Under the pieces are notes generated by a model. That model searched no databases. It was not told the DNA's origin and worked only from the letters and a program-made list of their open reading frames with translations. The position numbers and the translations under genes were made by a program. From DASUPK01 sp963724665 (GTDB lineage Bacteria > Actinomycetota > Thermoleophilia > Solirubrobacterales > 70-9): a DNA stretch of 64,000 nt. This document shows positions 16,105-25,615 of this stretch, in pieces. The stretch lies in contig CAVRVH010000007.1 of assembly GCA_963724665.1 (NCBI GenBank), positions 806,001 to 870,000 on the forward strand, in the 5' to 3' direction. Positions within the stretch are counted from its first letter, which is position 1, and every line of letters begins with the position of its first letter.

Positions 16105-18000
16105 TCACTCGTGCGTGCCCCCCTGCCCGGCGGTGCTCGACGAGGCGGTCGGCGTGATCGGCAGGTTGAAGTAGTGCTCGAGGATGCGGGCGGCGACCGG
16201 GGCGGCCGTGTCGGCCCCGAACCCACCGCGCTCGAGCGTCACGGCGACCACGATCTGCGGGTTCTTCGCCGGCGCGAGGACGATGTACCAGGACTGGTCG
16301 GGCTGGTTCGGGCGCTGCGCCGTTCCGGTCTTGCCCGCGACCTCGAACGGGAAATGCCCGAACACGGGATAGGAGGTGCCGCCCGGCTCCATGGCCGCGC
16401 GGGTGAGCCCGCTCATGATCGTGTCCCTGGTCGTGGGCGAGATGTTGAGCTGGCGGCGCGGCGAGGGCCGGATCTCCTCGATGACCCGGCCGGTGGCGCT
16501 CTCGATGTCATCGCCGAGATGCGGGGTCAGGACCTTCCCGCCGTTGCCGAGCGCGGCGTACGCGACGGCCATCTGCAGCGGGTCCGCCTCCAGATCGCCC
16601 TGGCCGACCGCCAGGTTGATGTTGTCGCCGACGCTCCAGGGGCGGTCGGTGAGGTGCTCCTGGTAGAGGCGGTTGCGCCAGGCAGGGTTCGGAATCAGCC
16701 CGTCGACCTCGGCCGGCAAGTCGATCCCCGTCTTCTCCCCCAGGCCGTAATTGCGCGCCCAGTCCTGAATCATTCCGCCGCCCTTGGAGGCCTTGGCCTT
16801 CATGCCGAGGTTGTAGAAGTAGATGTCCGAGGAGACCTTGAGCGCGTCGCTCATGTCGATCGGCCCATTGATGGCGTGGCCGGCGTTGTGGAGGACCTGG
16901 TTGTTGTCGATCCGGAGCGACCCGGTGTCGTTGAAGATGGTGTTCGGGGCGATCAGGTGGTTCTGCAGGGCCGCGGTTGCCGTGATCGGCTTGAAGGCGG
17001 ACCCCGTGGGATAGAGGCCCTGAATCGCCCGGTTCGCGAGCGGCGCGTCGGTCTTGCGCGAGGTGAGCGCGTGGTACTGGCTCTGGGTGATCGGGTGGGT
17101 GAAGATCGACGGGTCGAAGGTCGGGGCTGAGCCCATGGCCAGGATGTCGCCGTTCTGCGCGTTCATCGCGACGAACGCTCCGGGCAGGCCGAAGGAGTCG
17201 AGCGCGCCCTCCGCATAGCTCTGCAGCCCCTCGTCGACCGTCAGCCGCACGTCGTCTCCGGCCTGTGCGGGCTGGCTTCGGAGCTGCTCGGTCGGGCGCC
17301 CGAGGGCATCGACCTGCACGCGGTCGGTCCCGGCCTTGCCTCGGAGAAATCTGTCGTACTCGTACTCGATGCCCGACTGGCCGACCGTGTCGCCCTGAGT
17401 GAGACCTGCGTAGCGGGGCTCCTTGAGCTGTTGGGCGGTCACCTCGCCGACGTTGCCGAACAGGTGGGCCGCCGTGTCCCCGTCCTTGTACTCGCGAGTG
17501 AACACCCGCTGGACGCTGACCCCGGGGAAGCTCGACTGGTTCTCGCGCAGGTAATAGACCTTGTTGACGCCGAGGCCCTTCTTCACGATCAGCGGGCCAC
17601 CCGGGGCGGCCGGCTCGGGATTCTTGAGCGCCTTCTGGATCTCCGCCATGGACATCCCGGTGACGGTGGAGAGCTGATGGAGCTCCCGCGCGCGGGCTCG
17701 TCCTGGAGCCGGCAGGTCCTGTGGGCTGACCTCGACGGCGAGCTCCGTGCGATTCGCGACCATCACCTTGCCGTTTCGGTCGAGGATGTCGCCCCGTGGA
17801 GCCTGGACGCGGATCTCGCGGATCCGGTTGTCATTGGCCTGGGTCCGGTATTTGTCGCCCGAGAGCACCTGCACGTACCAGAGGCGCAGGAAGAGCACGG
17901 CGAAGATCGCGATCGCGAGGCCGGTCAGGATCGAGATCCGGAGAGCCAGCGGCGAGGTCCGCCGCTCTGGCTCGCCTTCGGGTGTGCGCCGGTACATCAT
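16105..18000 (-). CDS. mrdA: Penicillin-binding protein 2 (class B transpeptidase), copy a
   Basis: The 631-residue protein has a short cytoplasmic start, one membrane anchor (about residues 20-45) and the dimerisation region with R-G-D-I-L-D-R-N-G. The transpeptidase domain has active-site S-x-x-K as P-T-G-S-A-F-K near residue 330, S-S-D as the second motif, and K-T-G-T-A-Q near 553. It cross-links peptidoglycan during side-wall growth with RodA. It lies five bases after mreD and is followed by rodA copy a. It is homologous along its length with copy b at 20.7-22.6 kb. Confidence 0.93.
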   Translation of the reverse strand: MMYRRTPEGEPERRTSPLALRISILTGLAIAIFAVLFLRLWYVQVLSGDKYRTQANDNRIREIRVQAPRGDILDRNGKVMVANRTELAVEVSPQDLPAPGRARARELHQLSTVTGMSMAEIQKALKNPEPAAPGGPLIVKKGLGVNKVYYLRENQSSFPGVSVQRVFTREYKDGDTAAHLFGNVGEVTAQQLKEPRYAGLTQGDTVGQSGIEYEYDRFLRGKAGTDRVQVDALGRPTEQLRSQPAQAGDDVRLTVDEGLQSYAEGALDSFGLPGAFVAMNAQNGDILAMGSAPTFDPSIFTHPITQSQYHALTSRKTDAPLANRAIQGLYPTGSAFKPITATAALQNHLIAPNTIFNDTGSLRIDNNQVLHNAGHAINGPIDMSDALKVSSDIYFYNLGMKAKASKGGGMIQDWARNYGLGEKTGIDLPAEVDGLIPNPAWRNRLYQEHLTDRPWSVGDNINLAVGQGDLEADPLQMAVAYAALGNGGKVLTPHLGDDIESATGRVIEEIRPSPRRQLNISPTTRDTIMSGLTRAAMEPGGTSYPVFGHFPFEVAGKTGTAQRPNQPDQSWYIVLAPAKNPQIVVAVTLERGGFGADTAAPVAARILEHYFNLPITPTASSSTAGQGGTHE

Positions 18001-18005
18001 GGTTT

Positions 18006-18590
18006 CTACGGCTCCACGGGACCTTCGTTAATCGGGTGGCTCCTAACGGAGCCCCCTCGGATCGATGTCCGCCGGGCCCCTCTTCGCTCGTCGACGAGCG
18101 CGGAGCGCACCACCAGTCTGACGAGAAGGAGGACGGGAATCGCCAATGCCGCGCCGATCAGGCTCTTAATCACCGCATCACGCAGGACTAAGACGCTGAC
18201 GTTCGCGTCTATTCCGGTGCCGATCTGGATCGCCGCGATCACCAGAGCGCCAAGCAGGGTCAGTGCCCCGCCGAGCAGGGGGACGGCGCCGCGGGTTGGC
18301 CGCCCGACTGTCTCGCGATAGCGGCCGGCCACGTACCCCACGGACAACAGGGTGAGCGCGAACCCTCCGAGCGTCTCGAGCAGCAGGCAGTCGATCAGCA
18401 GACCCATCGAAAAGCCGACGACCGCACCGGTGAGGCTCCCGCCCATCACGCCCAGGGAGAAGACGACGAGCAGGGCGATGTCCGGGCTCGACCCGAACAC
18501 GTCCATCTTCGAGAAGCAGACGATCTGGGCCACGGCGACGAAGGCGCAGAGCGCGACCAGCCTGGCGATGATCCCCGGGGTCAGGATCAC
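18006..18590 (-). CDS. mreD: Rod shape-determining protein MreD
   Basis: The 194-residue protein has about five to six hydrophobic segments and an overall MreD layout, with P-D-I-A-L-L-V-V-F-S-L-G and G-F-S-M-G-L-L-I-D near the middle. It is an inner-membrane part of the elongasome. Its GTG start overlaps the mreC stop (GTGA), which implies coupling. Sequence conservation in MreD is low, so position after mreC supports the call. Confidence 0.88.
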   Translation of the reverse strand: MILTPGIIARLVALCAFVAVAQIVCFSKMDVFGSSPDIALLVVFSLGVMGGSLTGAVVGFSMGLLIDCLLLETLGGFALTLLSVGYVAGRYRETVGRPTRGAVPLLGGALTLLGALVIAAIQIGTGIDANVSVLVLRDAVIKSLIGAALAIPVLLLVRLVVRSALVDERRGARRTSIRGGSVRSHPINEGPVEP

Positions 18591-19456
18591 TTCGAGCCAC
18601 CGCCGGAGTGGGTGGTCAGCACCTTGACGAAGTCCATGTTCCGCAGGTCCGCAAACGGCGAGAGGTGCACCCGCTGGTAGGCCTGCTGCTCCTCGACCGA
18701 GGCATGGGTGATCTTGCCGATCGGGATTCCGGGCGGGAATATCGATCCCAGGTTCCCCGTCGAGAACCCGGCCGTGAGGACCATCTGCCCCTCCGCGATC
18801 TGGGAGCCGCGCTCGAGGAAGTCGAGTTGCAGGTCGTTGGGATTGCCGACGTTGGGCTCGACGACGCCTGTCGCCCCGCTCGGCTGCACACGTGCGGTCA
18901 CGGCGCTGTCTGCGTCGGTGATCAGCGTCACCTGTGCGGTGTTCGGTGTCGTCTGTGTGATCTTCCCGGCGAGGCCCTGCGCGGCGACCACCGGGTCATC
19001 GACCCGAACTCCGTCGCCCGACCCCTTGTCGATGGTCACCGTCGAGTACCAGACGGTCGGGGAGCGGCCCACGACCCGCGCGGTGACCGGCGTCGTGCCG
19101 TCCGGGACGATGCCGCCGCTGGTCAGCTCGTTGAGCGCTGACAGCTCCTTGGCCTCGCCCTGCTGGGTCTGCTCCCGGGCGAGCTGGTTGCGCAGGCTCG
19201 CCACCTGGTCCTGCAACTGGGCCTTGTCGCCGCGCGCGTCGAACGTCTCGTGGAACCAGTTGACGGTGTCGCGCACGGGCTTGAGCGCCCGGTCGGTCAC
19301 GCTCGAGATCGGGGAGAAGATGGTCGAGACCACGTTCTCCGCCCCATGCAGCGGCCCCGCGTTGCCCTCGCGGTAGTAGAGGCTGAGCAGTGTCAGTGAG
19401 GCGGCGACGAGCAGCAACAGCACCGCCCGTCGACGGCGCACCTGCTTGCGGTACAT
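18587..19456 (-). CDS. mreC: Rod shape-determining protein MreC
   Basis: The 289-residue protein has a basic cytoplasmic start (K-Q-V-R-R-R-R-A), one membrane segment, and a coiled coil at about residues 70-105. The periplasmic beta domain contains V-V-G-R-S-P-T-V-W-Y-S-T-V-T-I-D-K-G-S-G-D-G-V, the usual MreC core. MreC bridges MreB, MreD and the penicillin-binding protein. It lies between rodA-b and mreD. Confidence 0.92.
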   Translation of the reverse strand: MYRKQVRRRRAVLLLLVAASLTLLSLYYREGNAGPLHGAENVVSTIFSPISSVTDRALKPVRDTVNWFHETFDARGDKAQLQDQVASLRNQLAREQTQQGEAKELSALNELTSGGIVPDGTTPVTARVVGRSPTVWYSTVTIDKGSGDGVRVDDPVVAAQGLAGKITQTTPNTAQVTLITDADSAVTARVQPSGATGVVEPNVGNPNDLQLDFLERGSQIAEGQMVLTAGFSTGNLGSIFPPGIPIGKITHASVEEQQAYQRVHLSPFADLRNMDFVKVLTTHSGGGSK

Positions 19457-19542
19457 GTCTTCCTAGCTTCCAAGTTGGATACGTCCCCCGGGCCGGGCGC
19501 CGAATGTAGCGTCTACGTTCAACGAGACTGAAAGAGTTCCCC

Positions 19543-20718
19543 CTAGCCAGACCGCGCATCGCGTGCGTCCGCGTGGATGCTCTGCAGGATGCCCAGCGCC
19601 AGGAAGGTGCCGAGCACCGAGGAGCCGCCATAGCTCATCAGGGGAAGCGTGATCCCGGTGACGGGCATCAGTCCGAGGTTCATCCCGATGTTGACGATCA
19701 CCTGCAGGGCGAGCATCGCCACCACCCCTCCGGCGATCATCGTCCCGTAGAAGCTTCTCGAGATCCTCATCACGCGGATCGCACGCCAGAACAGGACGGA
19801 GTAGAGGAAGACGACGAACGCGGCACCGAGGAACCCGAAGCGCTCTCCGATGACGGCGTAGATGAAGTCGGTGTGGCGCTCCGGCAGGAAGAGCAGCTCG
19901 GTCTGGGTGGCGTCGTTCCCCCGCCCCACCTCCTTGCCCGAGCCGACGGCGATCACCGCCTGGTTCACCTGGTAGCTCGCGTCGCTCGGGTCGTTGCTCG
20001 GATGCAGGAAGGCGGTGAGCCGATCCTGCTGGTAGCCGTGGAGGAACTGGACGCCGGCCGCCGACCCGGCCGCGTAGACGCCCGCGCCGATCAGGACGAC
20101 GGCCGCGCCAACGGCAGCGAAGTGCTGCCAGGGAATCCCGGCGACGAACAGGATCGCGAGGGCGATGGCGACGAGCACGATGCCGGTCCCGAGGTCCGGC
20201 TGCAGGAAGACCAGCGCAGCCGGAGCGAGTCCGAGCGCCAGCAGGACGACGGTCTGGCGCACGCCGAAGGGGCGCCTCACCCGCTCGTAGACGAAGGCCG
20301 CGAGCGAGACGCAGAGCAGGACCTTCGCGAGCTCGGACGGCTCGAACTGGAAGAAGGGCAGATCGATCCAGCGGTTCGAGCCGCGCACCGCCGTTCCCAC
20401 CAGGAGCACCAGGGCGATCGATCCGACCATCGCCGAGTAGATCGTCAACCGCAGGTCGCGCAGGCGGGTGTAGTCGATCCGGCTGATGGCGATCATCAGT
20501 GCGATGCCGATCACGGCGTAGAGCGCCTGCCGCTCGACGAAGTACAGCGGCCGCCCGGCGATCTCATTGCGGGTGGAGGTCGCCAGGGTGAAGACGCTGA
20601 AGGCGATCAGCCCGGCCGCGGCCCCCAGCAGAAGACCGTCCATCCGGCGGAGATTGAGCCACTCGACGGCTCTCGACCGGCGCGGGGCGATGGTGAGCGA
20701 TGGCTTCGCGGCTTCCAT
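19543..20718 (-). CDS. rodA: RodA/FtsW-family peptidoglycan polymerase, copy b
   Basis: The 391-residue SEDS protein is strongly similar to copy a. It has the same R-W-I-D-L-P-F-F-Q-F-E-P-S-E-L-A-K-V, F-L-Q-P-D-L-G-T-G, H-G-Y-Q-Q-D-R-L-T-A-F-L-H-P and P-L-M-S-Y-G-G-S-S motifs. Its ATG overlaps the stop of PBP2-b (TGATG), so the pair is coupled. Presence of two RodA copies in one cluster suggests two elongation enzymes with different timing or substrate, but this is not shown by sequence. Confidence 0.93.
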   Translation of the reverse strand: MEAAKPSLTIAPRRSRAVEWLNLRRMDGLLLGAAAGLIAFSVFTLATSTRNEIAGRPLYFVERQALYAVIGIALMIAISRIDYTRLRDLRLTIYSAMVGSIALVLLVGTAVRGSNRWIDLPFFQFEPSELAKVLLCVSLAAFVYERVRRPFGVRQTVVLLALGLAPAALVFLQPDLGTGIVLVAIALAILFVAGIPWQHFAAVGAAVVLIGAGVYAAGSAAGVQFLHGYQQDRLTAFLHPSNDPSDASYQVNQAVIAVGSGKEVGRGNDATQTELLFLPERHTDFIYAVIGERFGFLGAAFVVFLYSVLFWRAIRVMRISRSFYGTMIAGGVVAMLALQVIVNIGMNLGLMPVTGITLPLMSYGGSSVLGTFLALGILQSIHADARDARSG

Positions 20719-22616
20719 CAGCCCGGCCCCGCGGCTCTCGCCGCCGCTGTGTCCACGGACCCCGCCGAGCCCCCGTTGAGGCTGAAGTAGCGCTCGAGGA
20801 TGGCGCGCGCGATCGGCGCCGCCGACTCGACACCGAAACCACCACGCTCGACGGTCACGGTGACGACGATCTGCGGGTTGTTGTAGGGCGCGATCACCCC
20901 GTACCAGGACTGGTCCTGTTGCCCGTCCCGTTGCGCGGTACCGGTCTTCCCCGCGACGGGGATGGGGAAGCTGCCCATGACCGGATAGGAGGTGCCGCCC
21001 GGCTCGTCGGCCGCTCGGTGCATGCCGCCGAGAATCACGCTGCGGGTCTCGTTCGAGATTCGCAGGTGGTGCTGCGGAGGCGGATCGATCGTCTTGATCG
21101 TCTTGCCGTGGACGTCGACGATGCGCCCGCCGAGGTGCGGGGTGACCAGCGTGCCGCCGTTGGCGAGCGCCGCGTAGGCGCGAGCCAGCTGCAGTGGTGT
21201 GACCTGGACGTCCCCCTGTCCGACGGCGAGGTTGACGTTGTCCCCCTGCGTCCAGGGGCGGTCGATGTACGGGTTCGAGTGGTCGCGGTAGACCCGGTCG
21301 CGCCAGGCGGGGGTCGGGATCAGGCCCGACGTCGCGTCCGGGATGTCGATTCCCGGCTTGCGGCCCAGCCCGTACTTGAAGGCCCAGTCCTGGATCTGGC
21401 CCCCGTTGCCACTCGCCTGCGCGTGCAGGCCCAGGTTGTAGAAATAGACGTCGGAGGAGACCTTCAGCGCGGTGCTCATGTCCACAGGGCCGTTCGCGGC
21501 TCCGCCCGCGTTGTGGAGGGTGATGCCGCCGATGTCGAGCGATCCGGTGTCGTCGAAGATCGTGCTCGGAGAGATCAGGTGGTCCTCGAGCGCGGCGGTG
21601 GCGGTGATCGGTTTGAAGGCCGAACCAGTGGGATAGCCGCCCTGATCGGCGCGATCGACCAGAGGGTCGCCGGGGCGATTGCCGAACGCGTCGTACTGCT
21701 GCTTGGTGTGCGGCTGGGTGTAGAAGGACGGGTCGTACGTGGGATACGAGCCCATCCCGAGGATCGCGCCCGTACGGACGTTCATTGCGACGAAGGCCCC
21801 CGGCAAGCCCTTGGCCCGTAGCTCCGCCTCGCCGACGGCCTGCAGGCCGGAGTCCAGAGTCAGGCGGAGGTTGTCGCCGGCCCGGGCGGGGCTGCTGCCG
21901 AGTCGGCCCCGAGGATGGCCGAGCGCATCGACCTGAATCCGCTGGCTGCCGGCGGTGCCGCGGAGGAACTTGTCGTAGGTGTACTCGACCCCCGCCTGAC
22001 CGATGACATCGCCGGGCCGCAGGCTCCGGTCGGCCGGCCGGGTCAGCTGATGCGGGGTGACCTGCCCGACGAGCCCGAGGACGTGGGCGGCAAGGGACCC
22101 GTCCTTGTAGTCGCGGACATAGGTGCGCTCGACACTGACGCCGGGGAAGCTGTCCTTGTTCTCGAGCAGGTAGAAGAGCAGGCGCCGGTCGACGCCCTGT
22201 CGAAGCACCACCGGGTATCCGGCGTACTGCGGCGTCTCCCGAACCTTGCGGCGAATCGCCCCCTGTGAGAGCCCCAGCAGGTTGCCCAGATGGGCGAGCT
22301 CGGCCCTGCGCGCATTCCGGTCACTCGGCAGGTCGGACGGTCTCATCTCGAGGGTCATCACCGTGCGGTTGTCGACCAGGACCTTGCCGTTGCGATCGAG
22401 GATCTCGCCCCTGGGCGGATGAACTCGGACGTCGAGGACTCCGTGGTCCTGGGCCAGGGCCCGGTAGTGCGCGCCGTCGAGCACCTGCAGCGACCAGAGC
22501 CGCAGCAGGACCGTGGCGATGGCCGCGATCACCACGGCGGTCAGGACGGCTATGCGGAGGTTCAGGCGATTGCTCAGGCGCGGCGGGATGTCCTCGGGAC
22601 GCTGCAGGAGATACAT
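20718..22616 (-). CDS. mrdA: Penicillin-binding protein 2 (class B transpeptidase), copy b
   Basis: The 632-residue protein has a membrane anchor at about 22-45 and R-G-E-I-L-D-R-N-G-K. The transpeptidase motifs are P-T-G-S-A-F-K near 325, S-S-D in K-V-S-S-D-V-Y-F-Y, and K-T-G-T-A-Q near 553. It lies 28 bases after mreB and is followed directly by rodA-b. All catalytic motifs are intact, as in copy a, so neither copy looks decayed. Confidence 0.93.
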   Translation of the reverse strand: MYLLQRPEDIPPRLSNRLNLRIAVLTAVVIAAIATVLLRLWSLQVLDGAHYRALAQDHGVLDVRVHPPRGEILDRNGKVLVDNRTVMTLEMRPSDLPSDRNARRAELAHLGNLLGLSQGAIRRKVRETPQYAGYPVVLRQGVDRRLLFYLLENKDSFPGVSVERTYVRDYKDGSLAAHVLGLVGQVTPHQLTRPADRSLRPGDVIGQAGVEYTYDKFLRGTAGSQRIQVDALGHPRGRLGSSPARAGDNLRLTLDSGLQAVGEAELRAKGLPGAFVAMNVRTGAILGMGSYPTYDPSFYTQPHTKQQYDAFGNRPGDPLVDRADQGGYPTGSAFKPITATAALEDHLISPSTIFDDTGSLDIGGITLHNAGGAANGPVDMSTALKVSSDVYFYNLGLHAQASGNGGQIQDWAFKYGLGRKPGIDIPDATSGLIPTPAWRDRVYRDHSNPYIDRPWTQGDNVNLAVGQGDVQVTPLQLARAYAALANGGTLVTPHLGGRIVDVHGKTIKTIDPPPQHHLRISNETRSVILGGMHRAADEPGGTSYPVMGSFPIPVAGKTGTAQRDGQQDQSWYGVIAPYNNPQIVVTVTVERGGFGVESAAPIARAILERYFSLNGGSAGSVDTAAARAAGPG

Positions 22617-22644
22617 GGCCGCGTTTCCCCCTCAGCCCCGGCCC

Positions 22645-23685
<1,041 letters not shown>

Positions 23686-23715
23686 CAGTGAACGAAAATA
23701 TGAGCAACCGCTCGC

Positions 23716-23743
23716 AGCCTAGCGGCTTGCGGTAAATGCCCAA
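23716..23743 (-). promoter_or_regulatory. Possible promoter of the mreB cluster
   Basis: On the minus strand TTGGGC (23743-23738) and TAGGCT (23721-23716) are separated by 16 bases. They resemble the -35 and -10 boxes of housekeeping promoters in actinobacteria. They lie 30-58 bases ahead of the mreB ATG in the only sizeable gap upstream of the cluster. No experimental support is available. Confidence 0.4.
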
Positions 23744-23764
23744 AATGGGGCAAGAATCCGGCGG

Positions 23765-24334
23765 CTATTGCGAGGACAGCTCCGGAGCCAGCTCGAGAAG
23801 CAGCCGGACCGGCAGGCCGATGACGTTGGAGACGTCTCCCTCGATCCCATCGACGAGCGCCGAGCCGAGTCCCTGAACCGCGTAGCCACCGGCCCGCCCA
23901 CGCCACTCCTCGCTGGCCAGGTACCGGTCGATCAGCTCTTGATCGAGCTTCCCGAAGGTGACGCGGCTGGACTCGACCCCTGTGCGGACGGTGGGCTCGC
24001 CATCGACCCGGTCTGGACCGAACAGCGCCAGCGCACCGAGGACCTCGTGCGAGCGGCCGGAGAGGGTCTCGAGACACCAGCGTGCCTCGCCCTCGAAGCT
24101 GGGCTGGCCGACGACCCGTCCATCGACCACGACCTCGGTGTCGCCGGCGATCACCAGGGTTCCCATCCGCCGCCGTGCAGCGACGGCCCGCCCCTTGGCC
24201 AGGGCATTGGCCAGCACCACCTCACGAGGCTCTCCTTCGCTGGTCTCCTCGACGTCCGAGGCGATCGCCCGGAACTCCACGCCGAGCTCCTTCAGCAGCG
24301 CCCGGCGCTGCGGCGACTTCGAAGCGAGGATTAC
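23765..24334 (-). CDS. maf: Maf-family nucleotide pyrophosphatase, non-canonical start
   Basis: The frame encodes the essential Maf opening I-L-A-S-K-S-P-Q-R-R-A-L-L, later A-G-D-T-E-V-V-V-D and A-G-G-Y-A-V-Q-G. Maf proteins hydrolyse modified or canonical nucleoside triphosphates. The first GTG in frame (24280) would remove the S-P-Q-R-R motif, so translation must begin further up. No ATG, GTG or TTG is found ahead of the motif. I place the start at GTA 24334-24332, which overlaps the ndk stop (GTAA) and gives (M)ILASKSPQRR. A CTG at 24349-24347 is the alternative. Length is about 189 residues. Confidence 0.87.
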   Translation of the reverse strand, partial: VILASKSPQRRALLKELGVEFRAIASDVEETSEGEPREVVLANALAKGRAVAARRRMGTLVIAGDTEVVVDGRVVGQPSFEGEARWCLETLSGRSHEVLGALALFGPDRVDGEPTVRTGVESSRVTFGKLDQELIDRYLASEEWRGRAGGYAVQGLGSALVDGIEGDVSNVIGLPVRLLLELAPELSSQ

Positions 24335-24741
24335 AGCTCTGGGAACCAGATCCCGATTTCGCGCTCTGCCGACTCGGGCGAGTCGGAGCCGTGCACGAGA
24401 TTGAAGGTGACCTCGGTCCCGAACTCGCCGCGGATCGAACCCGCGTCGGCCTCGATCGGGTCGGTGGCGCCGATCACCTGGCGGGCCGCCTTCACGGCGT
24501 TCGGCCCCTCGAGCACCATCGCCACGAGCTCGCCGCCGGTGATGAATCCGACCAGCTCGCCGAAGAACGGCTTATCGGTGTGTTCCTCGTAGTGGACGTT
24601 GGCGATCTCAGCGTCGGCCTGCATCAGCTTGAGCGCTACGAGGCTGAGCCCCTTGCGCTCGAACCGAGCGATGACCTCGCCGGTCAGGCGCCGCTCGAAG
24701 GCGTCGGGCTTGACGAGGATGAGTGTGCGCTCGGTGGCCAC
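24331..24741 (-). CDS. ndk: Nucleoside-diphosphate kinase
   Basis: The 136-residue protein has T-L-I-L-V-K-P-D-A-F-E-R at the start, the phosphate-accepting His in N-L-V-H-G-S-D-S-P, and E-I-G-I-W-F-P-E-L at the end. The length is normal for the family. It balances NTP and dNTP pools. The maf gene overlaps its stop codon. Confidence 0.96.
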   Translation of the reverse strand: MATERTLILVKPDAFERRLTGEVIARFERKGLSLVALKLMQADAEIANVHYEEHTDKPFFGELVGFITGGELVAMVLEGPNAVKAARQVIGATDPIEADAGSIRGEFGTEVTFNLVHGSDSPESAEREIGIWFPEL

Positions 24742-24778
24742 GGCGGCGGGAACCTACAGGTAAACCGCGAGGTCCGGC

Positions 24779-25414
24779 TCAGCGGCTCGAGCCACTCGGG
24801 CGCTGCGGTGGACGCGCTCCCACTGCGGGGCGGTCCTGCCGGCGGGTCGGGCCGTCGGACGACGAGCGGGAGCTGCCAGACGAAGACCGTGTGCTGCCGG
24901 ATGAGCGCTGCCCGGCGGCACGCTGTGCGCGCGCCCGGTCGGTCCGCCGCGTGTCGCGTTCCGGGCGCTGCTGCTTGCGGACCTCGGTCTCGCAGTAGGG
25001 GCAGATTCCCCATCGTGGATCGAGCGGCTTGTGGCACTTGCGACACGGGTTACGCAGGCGCCGCTCGCAGTTGGGGCAGCGCAGGTAGTTCCGCTCGACC
25101 GGGTACTCGCAGTGCGGGCAGGATTGCTCGATCCGCTGCCGCAGCTCCAGCTCCGCCGCTCGCAGCTCGAGCTCGCGCTCCTCGCGATCCTCGAGGTACT
25201 CCGGCGGGCGCAGGATCGTGTACACGACCGTGCCCAGGAAGGGGAATATCGACGCAGCCGTCGCACAGGCGATCAGAACCGGATCCTCTATCCGGCGGCG
25301 CGCGTCGAGGTAGGTCCACCAGATCAGCGCCAGATAGACGACGACCAGGAAGACGATGAGGAGGTTGACGAAGAGGCCAACCCCTCCGGAGAGTCCGAAG
25401 AGTGCGAGGGGCAT
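24779..25414 (-). CDS. Membrane protein with double zinc ribbon
   Basis: The 211-residue protein has two N-terminal membrane segments (about 10-35 and 45-68), then a charged helix. It has three Cys pairs: C-P-H-C, C-P-N-C with C-R-K-C, and C-P-Y-C. These are spaced as zinc ribbons. The last 60 residues are a Ser/Arg/Gly-rich disordered tail. Similar proteins are found in other actinobacteria but I know no function. Confidence 0.7.
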   Translation of the reverse strand: MPLALFGLSGGVGLFVNLLIVFLVVVYLALIWWTYLDARRRIEDPVLIACATAASIFPFLGTVVYTILRPPEYLEDREERELELRAAELELRQRIEQSCPHCEYPVERNYLRCPNCERRLRNPCRKCHKPLDPRWGICPYCETEVRKQQRPERDTRRTDRARAQRAAGQRSSGSTRSSSGSSRSSSDGPTRRQDRPAVGARPPQRPSGSSR

Positions 25415-25458
25415 GGGAGTTGGGGCGGCGAGTGTACGTACTTCCTTATCGGGGGGTG

Positions 25459-25475
25459 TAACCCTGCCTGGGTTA
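25459..25475. terminator. Short inverted repeat between two small genes
   Basis: A perfect 6-bp stem (TAACCC / GGGTTA) with a 5-base loop lies in the 80-base gap between the zinc-ribbon gene and the small membrane protein gene. There is no T-run after it on either strand, so a role as terminator is weak. Confidence 0.3.
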
Positions 25476-25495
25476 AGGGATTTGCTGGTTTCCGG

Positions 25496-25615
25496 TTAGA
25501 GGAAGAGCAGACCGAATACGTAGCCGAAGGCGAAAAAGACCAGGATCACCACCGCGACGACGATGGCCACCAATCCCATCATCGTCAGGAGCTCTGATCG
25601 GGCCTCTCTATCCAT
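25496..25615 (-). CDS. Small single-pass membrane protein (39 residues)
   Basis: The protein starts M-D-R-E-A-R-S-E-L-L and is then almost entirely hydrophobic (M-M-G-L-V-A-I-V-V-A-V-V-I-L-V-F-F-A-F-G). It is a predicted single-pass membrane peptide. It overlaps the end of folC by 31 bases in another frame. No homologue is recognised; the strong membrane segment and operon position support it. Confidence 0.5.
   Translation of the reverse strand: MDREARSELLTMMGLVAIVVAVVILVFFAFGYVFGLLFL

Noticed and set aside
19543..22616. Copy b of PBP2-rodA as the division pair FtsI-FtsW
   Set aside because: It lies directly behind mreB, and both copies resemble each other much more than expected for elongation and division pairs.
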